64,000 nucleotides of DNA. Source: an uncultured Flavobacteriales bacterium (lineage in GTDB: Bacteria; Bacteroidota; Bacteroidia; Flavobacteriales_D; Crocinitomicaceae). The DNA is taken from positions 62,001-126,000 of the forward strand of contig CAJXJK010000011.1 in the NCBI GenBank assembly GCA_913054135.1. The letters run 5' to 3'. The translations under genes were made by a program, and so were the position numbers. Shown piece after piece: positions 26,985 to 36,286 of the stretch (the first letter of the stretch is position 1; every line of letters starts with the position of its first letter). The notes under the pieces are model-generated. The model was not told where the DNA came from. It saw only the letters and a program-made list of their open reading frames with translations, and did not search any database.

Positions 26985-27020
26985 TAAAAAAAGGCGCTCT
27001 TGGTAAACCAAGAACGCCTT
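26985..27020 (-). terminator. Terminator of S1 gene
   Basis: On the minus strand a long stem AAGGCGTTCTTGGTT / ACCAAGAGCGCCTT (one G-U pair) is followed by TTTTTTA, about 25 bases after the S1 stop. Confidence 0.9.
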
Positions 27021-27043
27021 CAGTACTTATAGATTGAAAGAGA

Positions 27044-29143
27044 TTACTCTCCTTTTCCTTCCATTTCTGATTTCAATGCAGATAATGCATCTAAATCTCC
27101 TAAAGTAGATTTCTCGTTAGAGCTATTTACTTGAGCAACAGCTTTAGAACCTCCACCTGATGATTTCTTACCACCTGATGACTTCTTAGTTGTTGGCTTG
27201 TCTTCTCCTTCTTCAAACATTCTAGTATGAGAAACAACAATTTTCTTAGCGTCCTTGTTGAACTCAATAACTTTGAATTCTAACTTCTCTTCAACTTGCG
27301 CATCAGATCCGTCTTCTTTTCTCATATGTTTCTTAGGGCAGATAGCCTCAACTCCGTGAGGAAGAGCAACAACTGCTGCTTTATCTTTCTTATCTTCAAT
27401 GATTGTTCCTTCATGAACAGATCCTTCAGAGAATACACCTTCAAACTCATCCCATGGATTAGTCTCCAATTGTTTGTGTCCTAATGCGATTCTTCTGTTA
27501 TCTCTATCAAGTTCAAGAACAACAACATCCATATTGTCTCCTACTTTGCAGAATTCAGATGGGTGCTTGATTTTCTTTTGCCAAGAAAGGTCAGAAATGT
27601 GAATCAATCCGTCAACTCCTTCTTCAAGCTCTACGAATACACCAAAGTTCGTGAAGTTTCTCACGATAGCTGTATGCTTAGATTCAACAGGGTATTTTTG
27701 ATCGATATCAGCCCAAGGATCAGGCATATTCTGCTTGATACCTAATGACATTTTTCTTTCTTCTCTATCTAACGTTAAGATAACCGCTTCAACTTCATCA
27801 CCTACAGTCATGAAATCTTGTGCTGATCTTAAGTGTTGAGACCAAGACATTTCAGAAACGTGGATTAATCCTTCAACTCCTGGTGCAATTTCAATAAACG
27901 CTCCGTAATCTGCGATTACAACAACTTTACCTTTTAATTTATCACCAACGTTAAGTTTGTCATCCAACGCATCCCAAGGATGAGATTGTAATTGTTTTAA
28001 ACCTAAAGCAATTCTTTTCTTGTTATCATCAAAGTCAAGGATTACAACATTGATTTTCTCATCTAATGTTACGATCTCCTCTGGGTGATTAACTCTACCC
28101 CAAGAAAGGTCAGTAATATGGATAAGACCATCAACACCTCCAAGGTCAATGAATACACCATAAGAAGTAATATTCTTAACAGTACCTTCAAGAACTTGTC
28201 CTTTTTCAAGACCGCCGATAATTTGTTTTTTCTGTTCTTCAAGCTCAGCTTCAATAAGTGCTTTGTGAGAAACAACAACATTTCTAAATTCGTGGTTGAT
28301 TTTCACAACTTTGAATTCCATGTTTTTACCAACAAACTGATCGTAATCTCTAATTGGCTTAACGTCAATTTGAGAACCAGGTAAGAATGCTTCGATTCCG
28401 AATACATCTACAATCAAACCACCTTTAGTTCTACATTTAACAAATCCAGTAATAACTTCACCAGTTTTAAGAACTTCATTCACTTTTTGCCAAGCTCTGT
28501 GTGTTCTAGCTGTTCTGTGAGATAATACTAGTTGTCCGTATTTATCTTCTAACTGCTCAACGAATACTTCAACACCATCACCAACCTTAAGGTCAGGATT
28601 GTATCTGAATTCGTTAATAGCGATAACACCTTCAGACTTATAGTTAATGTTAACTACAACTTCTTTTTGTGTTAATGCGATTACAGTTCCGTCAATAACT
28701 TCTTTTTCTTGAATTGAAGTAAGAGAAGAATCATATACGCTATTCAGTTTTTCAACCTCAGCAGCCGTGTGACCTTCGTTTTCGTAAGCGAACCAATCGA
28801 ATTCTTCTCTTGGAGCAACTTCTACTTCTTTAATTTCTTTTTTTCCAGCAGGTGCAGCTTCAGCAACTTCAACCTTTGTCTCTTCAACCGCTTCAACAGC
28901 AACTTCAGCAACTGCTTCAGCAGCTTCTTCTTTTACTTCTTCTTTTTTAGTGGTTTTCTTAGCTGCAGGTTTCTTTGCAGTTGTTTTAGATGCAGCTTTT
29001 GCAGCTGGCTTTTTTGCAGCTGGCTTTTTAGCGGCTGGCTTCTTTGTTTCAGCTTTTGCAGCTGGCTTTTTAGCAGCAGCTTTCTTAGCTGGTGCTTTTT
29101 TTGCAGCTTTTTCAGCAGCTGCGTCTTTTTTTTCGTCTGCCAT
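27044..29143 (-). CDS. rpsA: 30S ribosomal protein S1 with long Lys/Ala-rich N-terminus
   Basis: 699 residues. Six S1 (OB-fold) repeats from about 145 on, the third to fifth being the most canonical (G-V-F-I-D-L-G-G-V-D-G-L-I-H-I-T-D-L-S-W and copies). S1 binds mRNA leaders on the 30S subunit and helps initiation. The first ~75 residues are Lys/Ala/Pro repeats (K-K-P-A-A-K and variants, histone H1-like) and the next ~40 are strongly acidic, neither being part of E. coli S1. The frame is open 50 residues further, but that crosses the promoter; ATG 29143 is the start. C-terminal tail has two K-K-S-S-G-G-type repeats. Confidence 0.95.
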   Translation of the reverse strand: MADEKKDAAAEKAAKKAPAKKAAAKKPAAKAETKKPAAKKPAAKKPAAKAASKTTAKKPAAKKTTKKEEVKEEAAEAVAEVAVEAVEETKVEVAEAAPAGKKEIKEVEVAPREEFDWFAYENEGHTAAEVEKLNSVYDSSLTSIQEKEVIDGTVIALTQKEVVVNINYKSEGVIAINEFRYNPDLKVGDGVEVFVEQLEDKYGQLVLSHRTARTHRAWQKVNEVLKTGEVITGFVKCRTKGGLIVDVFGIEAFLPGSQIDVKPIRDYDQFVGKNMEFKVVKINHEFRNVVVSHKALIEAELEEQKKQIIGGLEKGQVLEGTVKNITSYGVFIDLGGVDGLIHITDLSWGRVNHPEEIVTLDEKINVVILDFDDNKKRIALGLKQLQSHPWDALDDKLNVGDKLKGKVVVIADYGAFIEIAPGVEGLIHVSEMSWSQHLRSAQDFMTVGDEVEAVILTLDREERKMSLGIKQNMPDPWADIDQKYPVESKHTAIVRNFTNFGVFVELEEGVDGLIHISDLSWQKKIKHPSEFCKVGDNMDVVVLELDRDNRRIALGHKQLETNPWDEFEGVFSEGSVHEGTIIEDKKDKAAVVALPHGVEAICPKKHMRKEDGSDAQVEEKLEFKVIEFNKDAKKIVVSHTRMFEEGEDKPTTKKSSGGKKSSGGGSKAVAQVNSSNEKSTLGDLDALSALKSEMEGKGE

Positions 29144-29241
29144 GATAAGGCTTAACTTTGTATCCTGCTTTCCAGTGTTTGCAAGAGATGTTATATAAAT
29201 TCGATTCTGGAAAATCGACCGTTCCAACTGGAATCGGACGG

Positions 29242-29273
29242 CAAAGATAGTGTTTCCTTCAGATTCAAGCAAA
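29242..29273 (-). promoter_or_regulatory. S1 promoter, TTTG-N20-TATCTTTG
   Basis: Minus-strand -33 TTTG (29270-29273), 20-base spacer, exact -7 TATCTTTG (29242-29249). It leaves a leader of about 90 bases before ATG 29143, long for this window and room for autoregulation by S1. Confidence 0.65.
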
Positions 29274-29428
29274 TTTCTGCCCTTTTTTATCACTTAAAAA
29301 AATGACACCTCAATTCACCTCCAAAAAGATGATAATCAACAAGTTTCGAAAAATAGATTTCCTTCCCAATCAACTGTAATTTTTTCATTAATTTTACGAC
29401 TCAATTTTTAGATTAAAATTCAAAATAA

Positions 29429-30604
29429 ATGAAAGACGTATATATAGTATCAGCTGTCAGAACTCCAATAGGAAGCTTTGGTGGTGTTTTATCATCTGTT
29501 TCAGCAACTAAACTTGGTGCGGCAGCAATTACAGGTGCCTTATCAAAAGCCGGAATGTCTGCTGATATCGTGGATGAAGTATTCATGGGAAATGTTCTTC
29601 AAGCTGGTTTAGGACAAGCACCTGCAAGACAAGCAGCAATGTTTGCCGGAATCTCAAATGCAGTTCCTGCGACAACAGTAAATAAAGTTTGTGCTTCAGG
29701 AATGAAGTCAATTTCATTAGGAGCCCAGTCAATTATTGCTGGTGACAACGATATAGTTGTTGTTGGCGGAATGGAAAACATGTCTTCGGTACCTCATTAT
29801 ATGAATGCGAGAAACGCAACAAAATTAGGTGACGTTAAAATGAAAGACGGAATGGTCTTAGACGGATTAACTGATGTTTATAATAAAGTTCACATGGGAG
29901 TTTGTGCTGAAAAGTGCGCTACTGAAAAAGGATTCTCTCGTGAAGAGCAAGATGCCTTTGCAATTGAATCATACAATAGAGCTGCCGCGGCTTGGGCTGC
30001 CGGTAAATTCTCAGATGAAATCGTTCCTGTTGAAGTTCCTCAAAGAAGAGGTGATGCAATTATTGTTACTGAAGACGAAGAATACAAGAACGTAAAAATG
30101 GAAAAGATTCCACAATTGCGTCCTGTGTTTGACAAAGAAGGAACAGTAACTGCTGCGAATGCCTCAACTTTAAATGATGGAGCATCTGCTTTAATCATTG
30201 CTTCTGCTGAAGCAGTTGAAAAGCATGGATTGAAACCAATTGCAAAAGTGATTGGTTATGGAGATGCAGCACGTGAGCCAGAATGGTTTACAATGGCACC
30301 CTCAAAAGCAGTTCCAGTTGCCTTGAAGAAAGCCGGAAAAGAAATTTCGGACATTGATTTTTGGGAATTAAACCAAGCTTTCTCTGTAGTTGGATTAGCT
30401 AACACAAAAGAATTAGGTTTAGATCCGTCAAAAGTAGATGTTAATGGAGGAGCCGTATCACTTGGACACCCTCTTGGAAATTCTGGATCAAGAATCATAG
30501 TTACTTTAATAAATGTTCTGAAGCAAAACGGCGGTAAGCTAGGTGCAGCAGGAATTTGTAATGGAGGCGGTGGCGCTTCTGCTATGGTGATTGAAAACAT
30601 TTAA
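29429..30604 (+). CDS. Acetyl-CoA C-acetyltransferase (thiolase)
   Basis: 391-residue type II thiolase, normal length. The nucleophilic Cys lies in N-K-V-C-A-S-G-M-K-S (about 88); the second active site has G-H-P-L-G-N-S-G-S-R with His, and C-N-G-G-G-G-A-S-A with the acid/base Cys. It condenses or cleaves acetoacetyl-CoA (ketogenesis, isoprenoid or amino acid breakdown); the chain-length preference is not readable. Monocistronic: a weak -7 box (TAATTTTA, 29389-29396) upstream and a terminator behind. Confidence 0.94.
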   Translation: MKDVYIVSAVRTPIGSFGGVLSSVSATKLGAAAITGALSKAGMSADIVDEVFMGNVLQAGLGQAPARQAAMFAGISNAVPATTVNKVCASGMKSISLGAQSIIAGDNDIVVVGGMENMSSVPHYMNARNATKLGDVKMKDGMVLDGLTDVYNKVHMGVCAEKCATEKGFSREEQDAFAIESYNRAAAAWAAGKFSDEIVPVEVPQRRGDAIIVTEDEEYKNVKMEKIPQLRPVFDKEGTVTAANASTLNDGASALIIASAEAVEKHGLKPIAKVIGYGDAAREPEWFTMAPSKAVPVALKKAGKEISDIDFWELNQAFSVVGLANTKELGLDPSKVDVNGGAVSLGHPLGNSGSRIIVTLINVLKQNGGKLGAAGICNGGGGASAMVIENI

Positions 30605-30630
30605 TCCCTTTTTACCTTTATAAAATTTGA

Positions 30631-30661
30631 AAGCCAATCTCTGTTGAGATTGGCTTTTTTA
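30631..30661 (+). terminator. Terminator of thiolase gene
   Basis: Perfect 10-bp stem AAGCCAATCT / AGATTGGCTT with a six-base loop and a run of T. Confidence 0.9.
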
Positions 30662-30717
30662 TCGATAAAATATTAGTTTCTAGATGACAAACCCAACCTT
30701 ATCAAAGACGAAAACGT

Positions 30718-30725
30718 TATATTTG
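30718..30725 (+). promoter_or_regulatory. -7 box TATATTTG before T9SS cargo gene
   Basis: Exact TAnnTTTG, 22 bases before ATG 30748. No TTG at the ideal -33 spacing. Confidence 0.5.
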
Positions 30726-30747
30726 TATATCTAAAAAACCTAACCAC

Positions 30748-33174
30748 ATGTTGAAAAAACTATTTTTCCTTTCCTCTCTATTCATAGGAGGAATTTCTTT
30801 TAGTCAAAATGTACCTACAATGGTATCATTTTCCGTAGACACATTATGTCAAGGCGAAATAGACAAAACATTCTTAACACTCGTTGTAGAAGATCTTGAT
30901 GGCGATAGCACTTCTTTAAGTGGTGTAATCATTTCAATTAATTCTTTCTTAGATGATAATGCTGGATACACAGTTATAAATCCACCATACGTTCCTTTAG
31001 CCACGACAAGAGAGTTTCAAATCGTTGGGAATACTAATTGGGGCTTACCAACAGGAGTAAACTTGGATGAATTAGGTATTGATTTAATCGGAAATGTCAC
31101 AAATGACGGTGGCGCCGGATATTGCCAACCCTCTGGAATTCCGATTTATGGTGAGGTATCTGCAGACCTAACTTCAACTGATTTAACTTTTTGTTCTACA
31201 GGCCTGCCTTTAGACTTAGCTATTTACGAAACGAATACTGGCGGTTCTTTTATCTGGACCGATTCAAATTTCAATTCAATCTACTCTAACTCTTTTAATC
31301 CAGTAGATGCTTATGTGACCTATACTGCAAATGGTGGTGAATATTTCATAAATTATGAATACTCTAACTCGGCAGGCTGTATAGGGTCTAACAGTGTTGC
31401 AGTGAGTTACAATGTTGCACCGGACGTTACAACAAACACCAATGGTTCTACTTGTGGAAGCGCAGATGGCTCAATTGATGCCAATGTTATGAACGGATTA
31501 GCGCCTTATGATGTCTATTGGACAACAGGATTTGCTGAGCAAATAAGCTCTATTAGTACAGTTTCTAATTTATCTTCAGGTGTTTACTACATAAATGTTG
31601 AAGACGCCAACGGCTGCAAGAGAACAGCAAAAGCAGATGTGTTTGACACAGATGTAATGGTTTCACCAACAGTCACTCCGCAATTTTGTGCAGGACAAAC
31701 TGGTAATGTTGATTTAGCAGTTTCGGCTCCTGGAACGGTTACACAAGTATATTGGTCAAATGGTCAAACCACGACATCTATGGACGCTCCAGCAGGAGAG
31801 TACTCGGTTCAAATTCATACAGATAACAATTGTAATTTCTTTGGCACGTATACAATCCCTGATTCTGCATTAAAAGTTAAGCTTGATTCTTACGGAGACA
31901 ATATGGATTGTATTTCAACTCCAAGTGGATATGTGAACATTACTACTTCAGGAGGTGATGGCACATATACTTGGGATTGGCAAAAAAATTCAACTCAAGT
32001 TTCTACAATGGAAAATCTTACCAATGTAGATGGAGGATTATATTCGTGTACCGTAGCAGACGGAAGTGGTTGTTCTTTAACTTGGGATAAAACAGTCGGA
32101 AACTATTCAAATGTATTCTTATGGGCTGATGAAGTTGTAAAATCAACTTGCGGAAACCTAGATGGAGAAATTGACATTTTCATTGATACTTTTGGAGATG
32201 TACCGGCAACTTATGAATGGAGTACCGGATCTACCGCAGAAGATTTAACAGGTATTGGGTCAGGAACATATACCTTAACGTATACTGACCAGGCTGGTTG
32301 TGAGAATTACCTAACAGTTGATATCATTGATGAACTGCCTTACCAGCCTACCATCTGTCTTTTAACAGTAGATTCATCTTACACATACAACCAGGTGGTT
32401 TGGGAAAAAGTACCTGGTGAACCAATTGATGCATTTAATATTTACAGAGAAACTTCAAACTTTGGTGAATTCGAATTAGTTGAATCAAGAGACTATGCTT
32501 TAGAATCTTTCTTTATGGATAATTCTGCTTCTCCTGTTGATAGATCTTGGAGATATGCAATTACAACAGTTGATGCTTGTGGTAACGAAAGTAACCAGTC
32601 ATTCATCCACAAAACTATTCATACTGTATCAAACACTTCAAACGGAACAGACTACACTATTTCGTGGGATGACTATGAAGGTATTTCTTATTCTGACATA
32701 GATTTATGGAGACATGATAACACTAATGGATGGACTAATATTGGAACTTACGGAATCGGAACCAATTCAGCCCCAGATGTTCCACCTGTAATTGATGGCC
32801 TAGATTATTATGTTCAGTTTAACTTAACTGACGGTTGTCAATCTACAAAAGCAACTGATTACAATTCTTCTAGATCAAACAAAGCTGATTCAGCTTATAA
32901 CCCTGGTGAGTCTACAACCTCAATTGAAGATGAAGAATACGGAATCATTAACATCTACCCTAACCCAACATCATCAATTGTTAATTTATACATTGAGCAA
33001 TATGATATGTATGAAAGAATTGAGTTGAGAGATATGAATGGTAGAATTCTAAATCAAAAGAACATTTCAAATCAAAACGAGATTATTGATCTTTCTGAAT
33101 TTGCGAATGGTGTTTACTTTATCTCAATTATTTCAGGAGATGAGTCACACCAACAAAAGATTATTAAAAGATAA
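30748..33174 (+). CDS. Large secreted T9SS cargo with SprB-like repeats
   Basis: 808 residues. Signal peptide (cut near S-F-S-Q, about 20), an N-terminal beta domain, then about four SprB-type repeats (about 225-530), each with the pattern G-x-V/I-D-[VI] ... Y-W-S-N/T-G ... L-x-x-G-x-Y-x-[VL] ... D-x-x-G-C. A fibronectin III-like segment follows (about 540-690), and a type A T9SS sorting domain ends the protein (Y-P-N-P-T-S, L-R-D-M-N-G-R, F-A-N-G-V-Y-F-I, K-I-I-K-R). It is therefore exported across the outer membrane and anchored or released. SprB-like repeats are known from gliding adhesins, but this protein is small for that role. Confidence 0.9.
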   Translation: MLKKLFFLSSLFIGGISFSQNVPTMVSFSVDTLCQGEIDKTFLTLVVEDLDGDSTSLSGVIISINSFLDDNAGYTVINPPYVPLATTREFQIVGNTNWGLPTGVNLDELGIDLIGNVTNDGGAGYCQPSGIPIYGEVSADLTSTDLTFCSTGLPLDLAIYETNTGGSFIWTDSNFNSIYSNSFNPVDAYVTYTANGGEYFINYEYSNSAGCIGSNSVAVSYNVAPDVTTNTNGSTCGSADGSIDANVMNGLAPYDVYWTTGFAEQISSISTVSNLSSGVYYINVEDANGCKRTAKADVFDTDVMVSPTVTPQFCAGQTGNVDLAVSAPGTVTQVYWSNGQTTTSMDAPAGEYSVQIHTDNNCNFFGTYTIPDSALKVKLDSYGDNMDCISTPSGYVNITTSGGDGTYTWDWQKNSTQVSTMENLTNVDGGLYSCTVADGSGCSLTWDKTVGNYSNVFLWADEVVKSTCGNLDGEIDIFIDTFGDVPATYEWSTGSTAEDLTGIGSGTYTLTYTDQAGCENYLTVDIIDELPYQPTICLLTVDSSYTYNQVVWEKVPGEPIDAFNIYRETSNFGEFELVESRDYALESFFMDNSASPVDRSWRYAITTVDACGNESNQSFIHKTIHTVSNTSNGTDYTISWDDYEGISYSDIDLWRHDNTNGWTNIGTYGIGTNSAPDVPPVIDGLDYYVQFNLTDGCQSTKATDYNSSRSNKADSAYNPGESTTSIEDEEYGIINIYPNPTSSIVNLYIEQYDMYERIELRDMNGRILNQKNISNQNEIIDLSEFANGVYFISIISGDESHQQKIIKR

Positions 33175-33195
33175 GTCTTAACCGACATCATAATT

Positions 33196-33230
33196 AAGGC
33201 CTTCAATTTTATTGAGGGCCTTTTATTTTT
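33196..33230 (+). terminator. Terminator of T9SS cargo gene
   Basis: Stem AAGGCCTTCAAT / ATTGAGGGCCTT (one G-U pair) followed by TTATTTTT. The T tract overlaps the last codons of prmC on the opposite strand. Confidence 0.85.
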
Positions 33231-34065
33231 GGGCAGAAACAATTCTGTCTTTTCCCTGTAAATCTTGATAAAGCTTAATATTCTGAAAGCCCATTTCTTT
33301 AAGCATTTGAATGGCTTCTTGACCAAACGACTCATGAATTTCGAAATACAAATATCCGCTATCTTGTAAAGAGTTTATCGCCAGAGAAGCAATTCGTTCA
33401 TAAAACATTAGTGCCTTATCATCAGGAACAAACAAAGCTAAGTCAGGTTCGAAATCAAGAACGCTTTCTTGCATATCCTTCTTGTCACTCTCAAGTACGT
33501 AAGGAGGATTACTGATGATAATATCATACCTATCAATCAAATTATCTTTAAGAATGTCAGATTGAATAAAATTGATCTCAGCTCCAGACTCAGAAGCATT
33601 ACTGCTTGCAATTCCTAGTGCATCTTCTGATATATCAATTGCCCAAACATCAAAGGCATCATTCTCTTTTTTCAATGTAATAGGAATACATCCAGAGCCT
33701 GTACCAATATCTAACAATTTACCTCCTTTGTGATTTTCAAGCACCAAAGCAACCAACTCTTCAGTTTCTGGCCTTGGAATCAAGACATCTTTATTCACCT
33801 TAAAATCGTAGCCATAAAAATGGGCAACTCCCAAAATGTGTTGAATAGGCTCTTTTTTGATGAGTCGTTTAGAAACAGCTCTTATCTGAAGCAATTCAGA
33901 TTCTGAAAACTTTCTGGTGTTAAGAATGAGGTCAGTCTTTGAAAGATCAAAGAGTGCATCCAAAATCATTTCTGAAAATATTTGAATCTCTCGAACTGAG
34001 TATATCTTCTCTAGCTTCTGCTGTAAGTAAGATTGAACTGCTTTAATTGAGTTATCGGCAAACAT
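33223..34065 (-). CDS. prmC: Release factor glutamine methyltransferase
   Basis: 280 residues. N-terminal helical domain (about 1-85), then a Rossmann methyltransferase with the SAM motif D-I-G-T-G-S-G-C-I-P and the diagnostic I-S-N-P-P-Y-V that binds the substrate glutamine. PrmC N5-methylates the glutamine of the GGQ loop of RF1 and RF2. Usually next to prfA; here it follows a PorE-like gene, its ATG overlapping that gene's TAA by one base (TAATG), so it is translated from the same transcript. Confidence 0.94.
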   Translation of the reverse strand: MFADNSIKAVQSYLQQKLEKIYSVREIQIFSEMILDALFDLSKTDLILNTRKFSESELLQIRAVSKRLIKKEPIQHILGVAHFYGYDFKVNKDVLIPRPETEELVALVLENHKGGKLLDIGTGSGCIPITLKKENDAFDVWAIDISEDALGIASSNASESGAEINFIQSDILKDNLIDRYDIIISNPPYVLESDKKDMQESVLDFEPDLALFVPDDKALMFYERIASLAINSLQDSGYLYFEIHESFGQEAIQMLKEMGFQNIKLYQDLQGKDRIVSAQK

Positions 34066-36164
34066 TACATCTCTAAGATCTGGATATCTGTACGTCTGTT
34101 TAAAGCTCTATTTGCATCAGAATTGTTAGGAACCTTTGGTTTATCCTGACCAAATCCTTCTGACTTCAATCTTTCTTTGTCAATCCCTTTCGAAACAATG
34201 TAATCTAACACACCCTTTGCTCTATTTTTACTTAAAGTCTTGTTCTCACTTGGAACACCTTTATTATCGGTATGACCTTGAATACTCACTTTAATTGTAG
34301 GATTTGACTTCAAAAACTTCACAAATTGATCAAGAACAAATTTACCATCAGAATCTAAGGCGTAAGATTTTGTATCATAAAGAATATTATCCATTGTAAA
34401 TGATTCACCCACTTTGATTTCTTCGATTTCCATTTCAACCCCTTCAATGTAAGTTTCCTCAGCCTCAACTGACTTTTTGATCTCCTCTGCCTTAATCAGC
34501 TTAGTGTCAAATGAAGCGCCTTCTTTTTTCATCACAATCATTACATCTTCTTCTTCTTCCTCTTTCAGTTTAACAATTGCAGCAAACTTTCCGTCATCTC
34601 CGTTCACATCTACTTCAAAACTTTTTCCTGAATCTTTATAAGCGATTTCAACTTTAGCGTCTTTTACAGGATCACCATTGTCATCTTTCACTTCTCCTTT
34701 CACGAACAAAACTTTTTGAGGTCTTGCTTCTTCATACAATTCAAAGTTCCAAATATCAAAGGTTCCACCTTTTGCGGCTGTCGTAAAGTATGCTTTATGT
34801 CCATCTGTTGAAACTACCATCCCTACTTCATTCCCTTCTGTATTAATAGGGAATCCTAAATTTTTTGGGTCTTGCCATTTGCCGTCATCACCTTTTCTTG
34901 TGTAAAAAACATCTGTACCTCCTGCTCCCATTCTCTCTGGGCTACAATCTGATACGAAATACATGGTTTCACTGTCTTGATGAATGAAAGGAGCTTTGTC
35001 GTGACCGTCAGAGTTGATGGGACCTGGAACTGGTTTTGCTTGCGACCATTTTCCATCCTTACCTCTGGTAGAATAATAAATATCAGTTAACTGAGATCCA
35101 TCTCTCCAAGTAGCAAAATATAAAGTATTACCATCTGCAGATAAGGCAGGTTGGGCCTCCCAACCATCTTTAGTATTTACTTCAGGCCCCAATTTTTTCA
35201 ATTTTGACCACTTAAACTTTTCTCTACTTTGTTCACCTTCAGGAACCTTTTCAAATTTCGTAACGAAAATGTCGCAATTAGCGTGCTGTTGATAATCTAC
35301 ATCTTGACAAGCACAGATATACATTTCTTTATTATCAAGTGACATAGACACTCCACCGTAGTTCTTGTATTGAGGCGTGTTAAAAGGCGCTCTCAAAGCT
35401 AGCCCACCATCAAATGGTGATTTGGTGTTCTTTCTTGTACTCATGGTAAACTCTTCAACAACAGCAGATCTTACTCCGCCATCTGCAACTTTTCCTTTTC
35501 TCGTATAAAAAATCAAATCATTATCTGGCGATATCATTGGTAAGTACTCTTGCTTATCAGTTGTTGATACGTTATTAACTTTCACTGGCTCATACGGTAC
35601 CTTATTCTTATAAAAAGCTTCAAAAAATTCTATTTCAGGCAGCAGTTCTTCAATGTCTTTCTTGTTTTTAGAATAATCACTTCCGTAGGCGTTAGGGTCA
35701 TCTGATTTAAAAGCCAGGAACTTATTCCAATAATCCATTGATTGTTCTTTGTCTCCCAACAAACGGTAGATGTATCCGATTTTGAAATAGCTGTCAGAAT
35801 GAAACTCAGGACAAAACCCTATTGATTTCTTATAGGCGTTTGCCGCAGCCATGTATGCATTTGAAAGAGCTTTGAAGTTGGTTCGACCTTCATCAAATTT
35901 ATATTGAACCTCTTCTGCTAGTTTATAATTGTAATTGGCGTAAGAAAAATAGATGTAAGCATTATCCGGCACAGCTTTCACAGCATCAGTGTAAGCCATT
36001 ATTCTATCCATTTTAGGCGTCTTAGGATTCTCTGCTGTCTTTAGCAGTTTCATTGTTTTCTTGTCAGGTTCAACACAAGACTCATCATCTTCTTGTGCGA
36101 ATGCAGCAGCTGTGAATAGCAGAGAAGAAAATCCTGCTAATGTCAAGAGTAAAATTTTATTCAT
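34065..36164 (-). CDS. PorE-like TPR / PD40 / OmpA protein (second copy)
   Basis: 699 residues, same domain order as the protein at 6598-8781: signal peptide (cut near A-A-F-A-Q, about 23), TPR region (about 30-170), PD40 propeller (about 190-470, with N-D-L-I-F-Y-T-R, D-G-N-T-L-Y-F-A, H-K-A-Y-F-T-T), one carboxypeptidase-regulatory-like fold (K-G-E-V-K-D-D-N-G-D-P-V), an acidic stretch, and a C-terminal OmpA domain (V-S-I-Q-G-H-T-D-N-K-G, L-S-K-N-R-A). It should sit in the periplasm bound to peptidoglycan. The start codon is preceded by a 12-copy CAA repeat (36170-36205). Coupled to prmC downstream. Confidence 0.87.
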   Translation of the reverse strand: MNKILLLTLAGFSSLLFTAAAFAQEDDESCVEPDKKTMKLLKTAENPKTPKMDRIMAYTDAVKAVPDNAYIYFSYANYNYKLAEEVQYKFDEGRTNFKALSNAYMAAANAYKKSIGFCPEFHSDSYFKIGYIYRLLGDKEQSMDYWNKFLAFKSDDPNAYGSDYSKNKKDIEELLPEIEFFEAFYKNKVPYEPVKVNNVSTTDKQEYLPMISPDNDLIFYTRKGKVADGGVRSAVVEEFTMSTRKNTKSPFDGGLALRAPFNTPQYKNYGGVSMSLDNKEMYICACQDVDYQQHANCDIFVTKFEKVPEGEQSREKFKWSKLKKLGPEVNTKDGWEAQPALSADGNTLYFATWRDGSQLTDIYYSTRGKDGKWSQAKPVPGPINSDGHDKAPFIHQDSETMYFVSDCSPERMGAGGTDVFYTRKGDDGKWQDPKNLGFPINTEGNEVGMVVSTDGHKAYFTTAAKGGTFDIWNFELYEEARPQKVLFVKGEVKDDNGDPVKDAKVEIAYKDSGKSFEVDVNGDDGKFAAIVKLKEEEEEDVMIVMKKEGASFDTKLIKAEEIKKSVEAEETYIEGVEMEIEEIKVGESFTMDNILYDTKSYALDSDGKFVLDQFVKFLKSNPTIKVSIQGHTDNKGVPSENKTLSKNRAKGVLDYIVSKGIDKERLKSEGFGQDKPKVPNNSDANRALNRRTDIQILEM

Positions 36165-36169
36165 GCGGT

Positions 36170-36206
<37 letters not shown>

Positions 36207-36286
36207 CGAAATTGTATCTGCATCATTAAAGGCAAAAACTATTCCTAAATTACATTACTTAAAAAAGTCATTTTGGTTACAGCTTT

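Noticed and set aside
26985-27020. Inverted repeat as insertion-sequence end
   Set aside because: It has a T run on the minus strand right after the S1 stop and no transposase or target duplication; it is a terminator.
28769-29198. Long open frames opposite the start of S1, rich in Phe, Ser and Cys
   Set aside because: They are the antisense reading of the Lys/Ala-rich S1 extension; low-complexity codons keep the opposite frames open. No promoter or start signal of their own.
29144-29293. 50-residue N-terminal extension of S1
   Set aside because: Contains the -33/-7 promoter; ATG 29143 begins the typical M-A-D-E-K.
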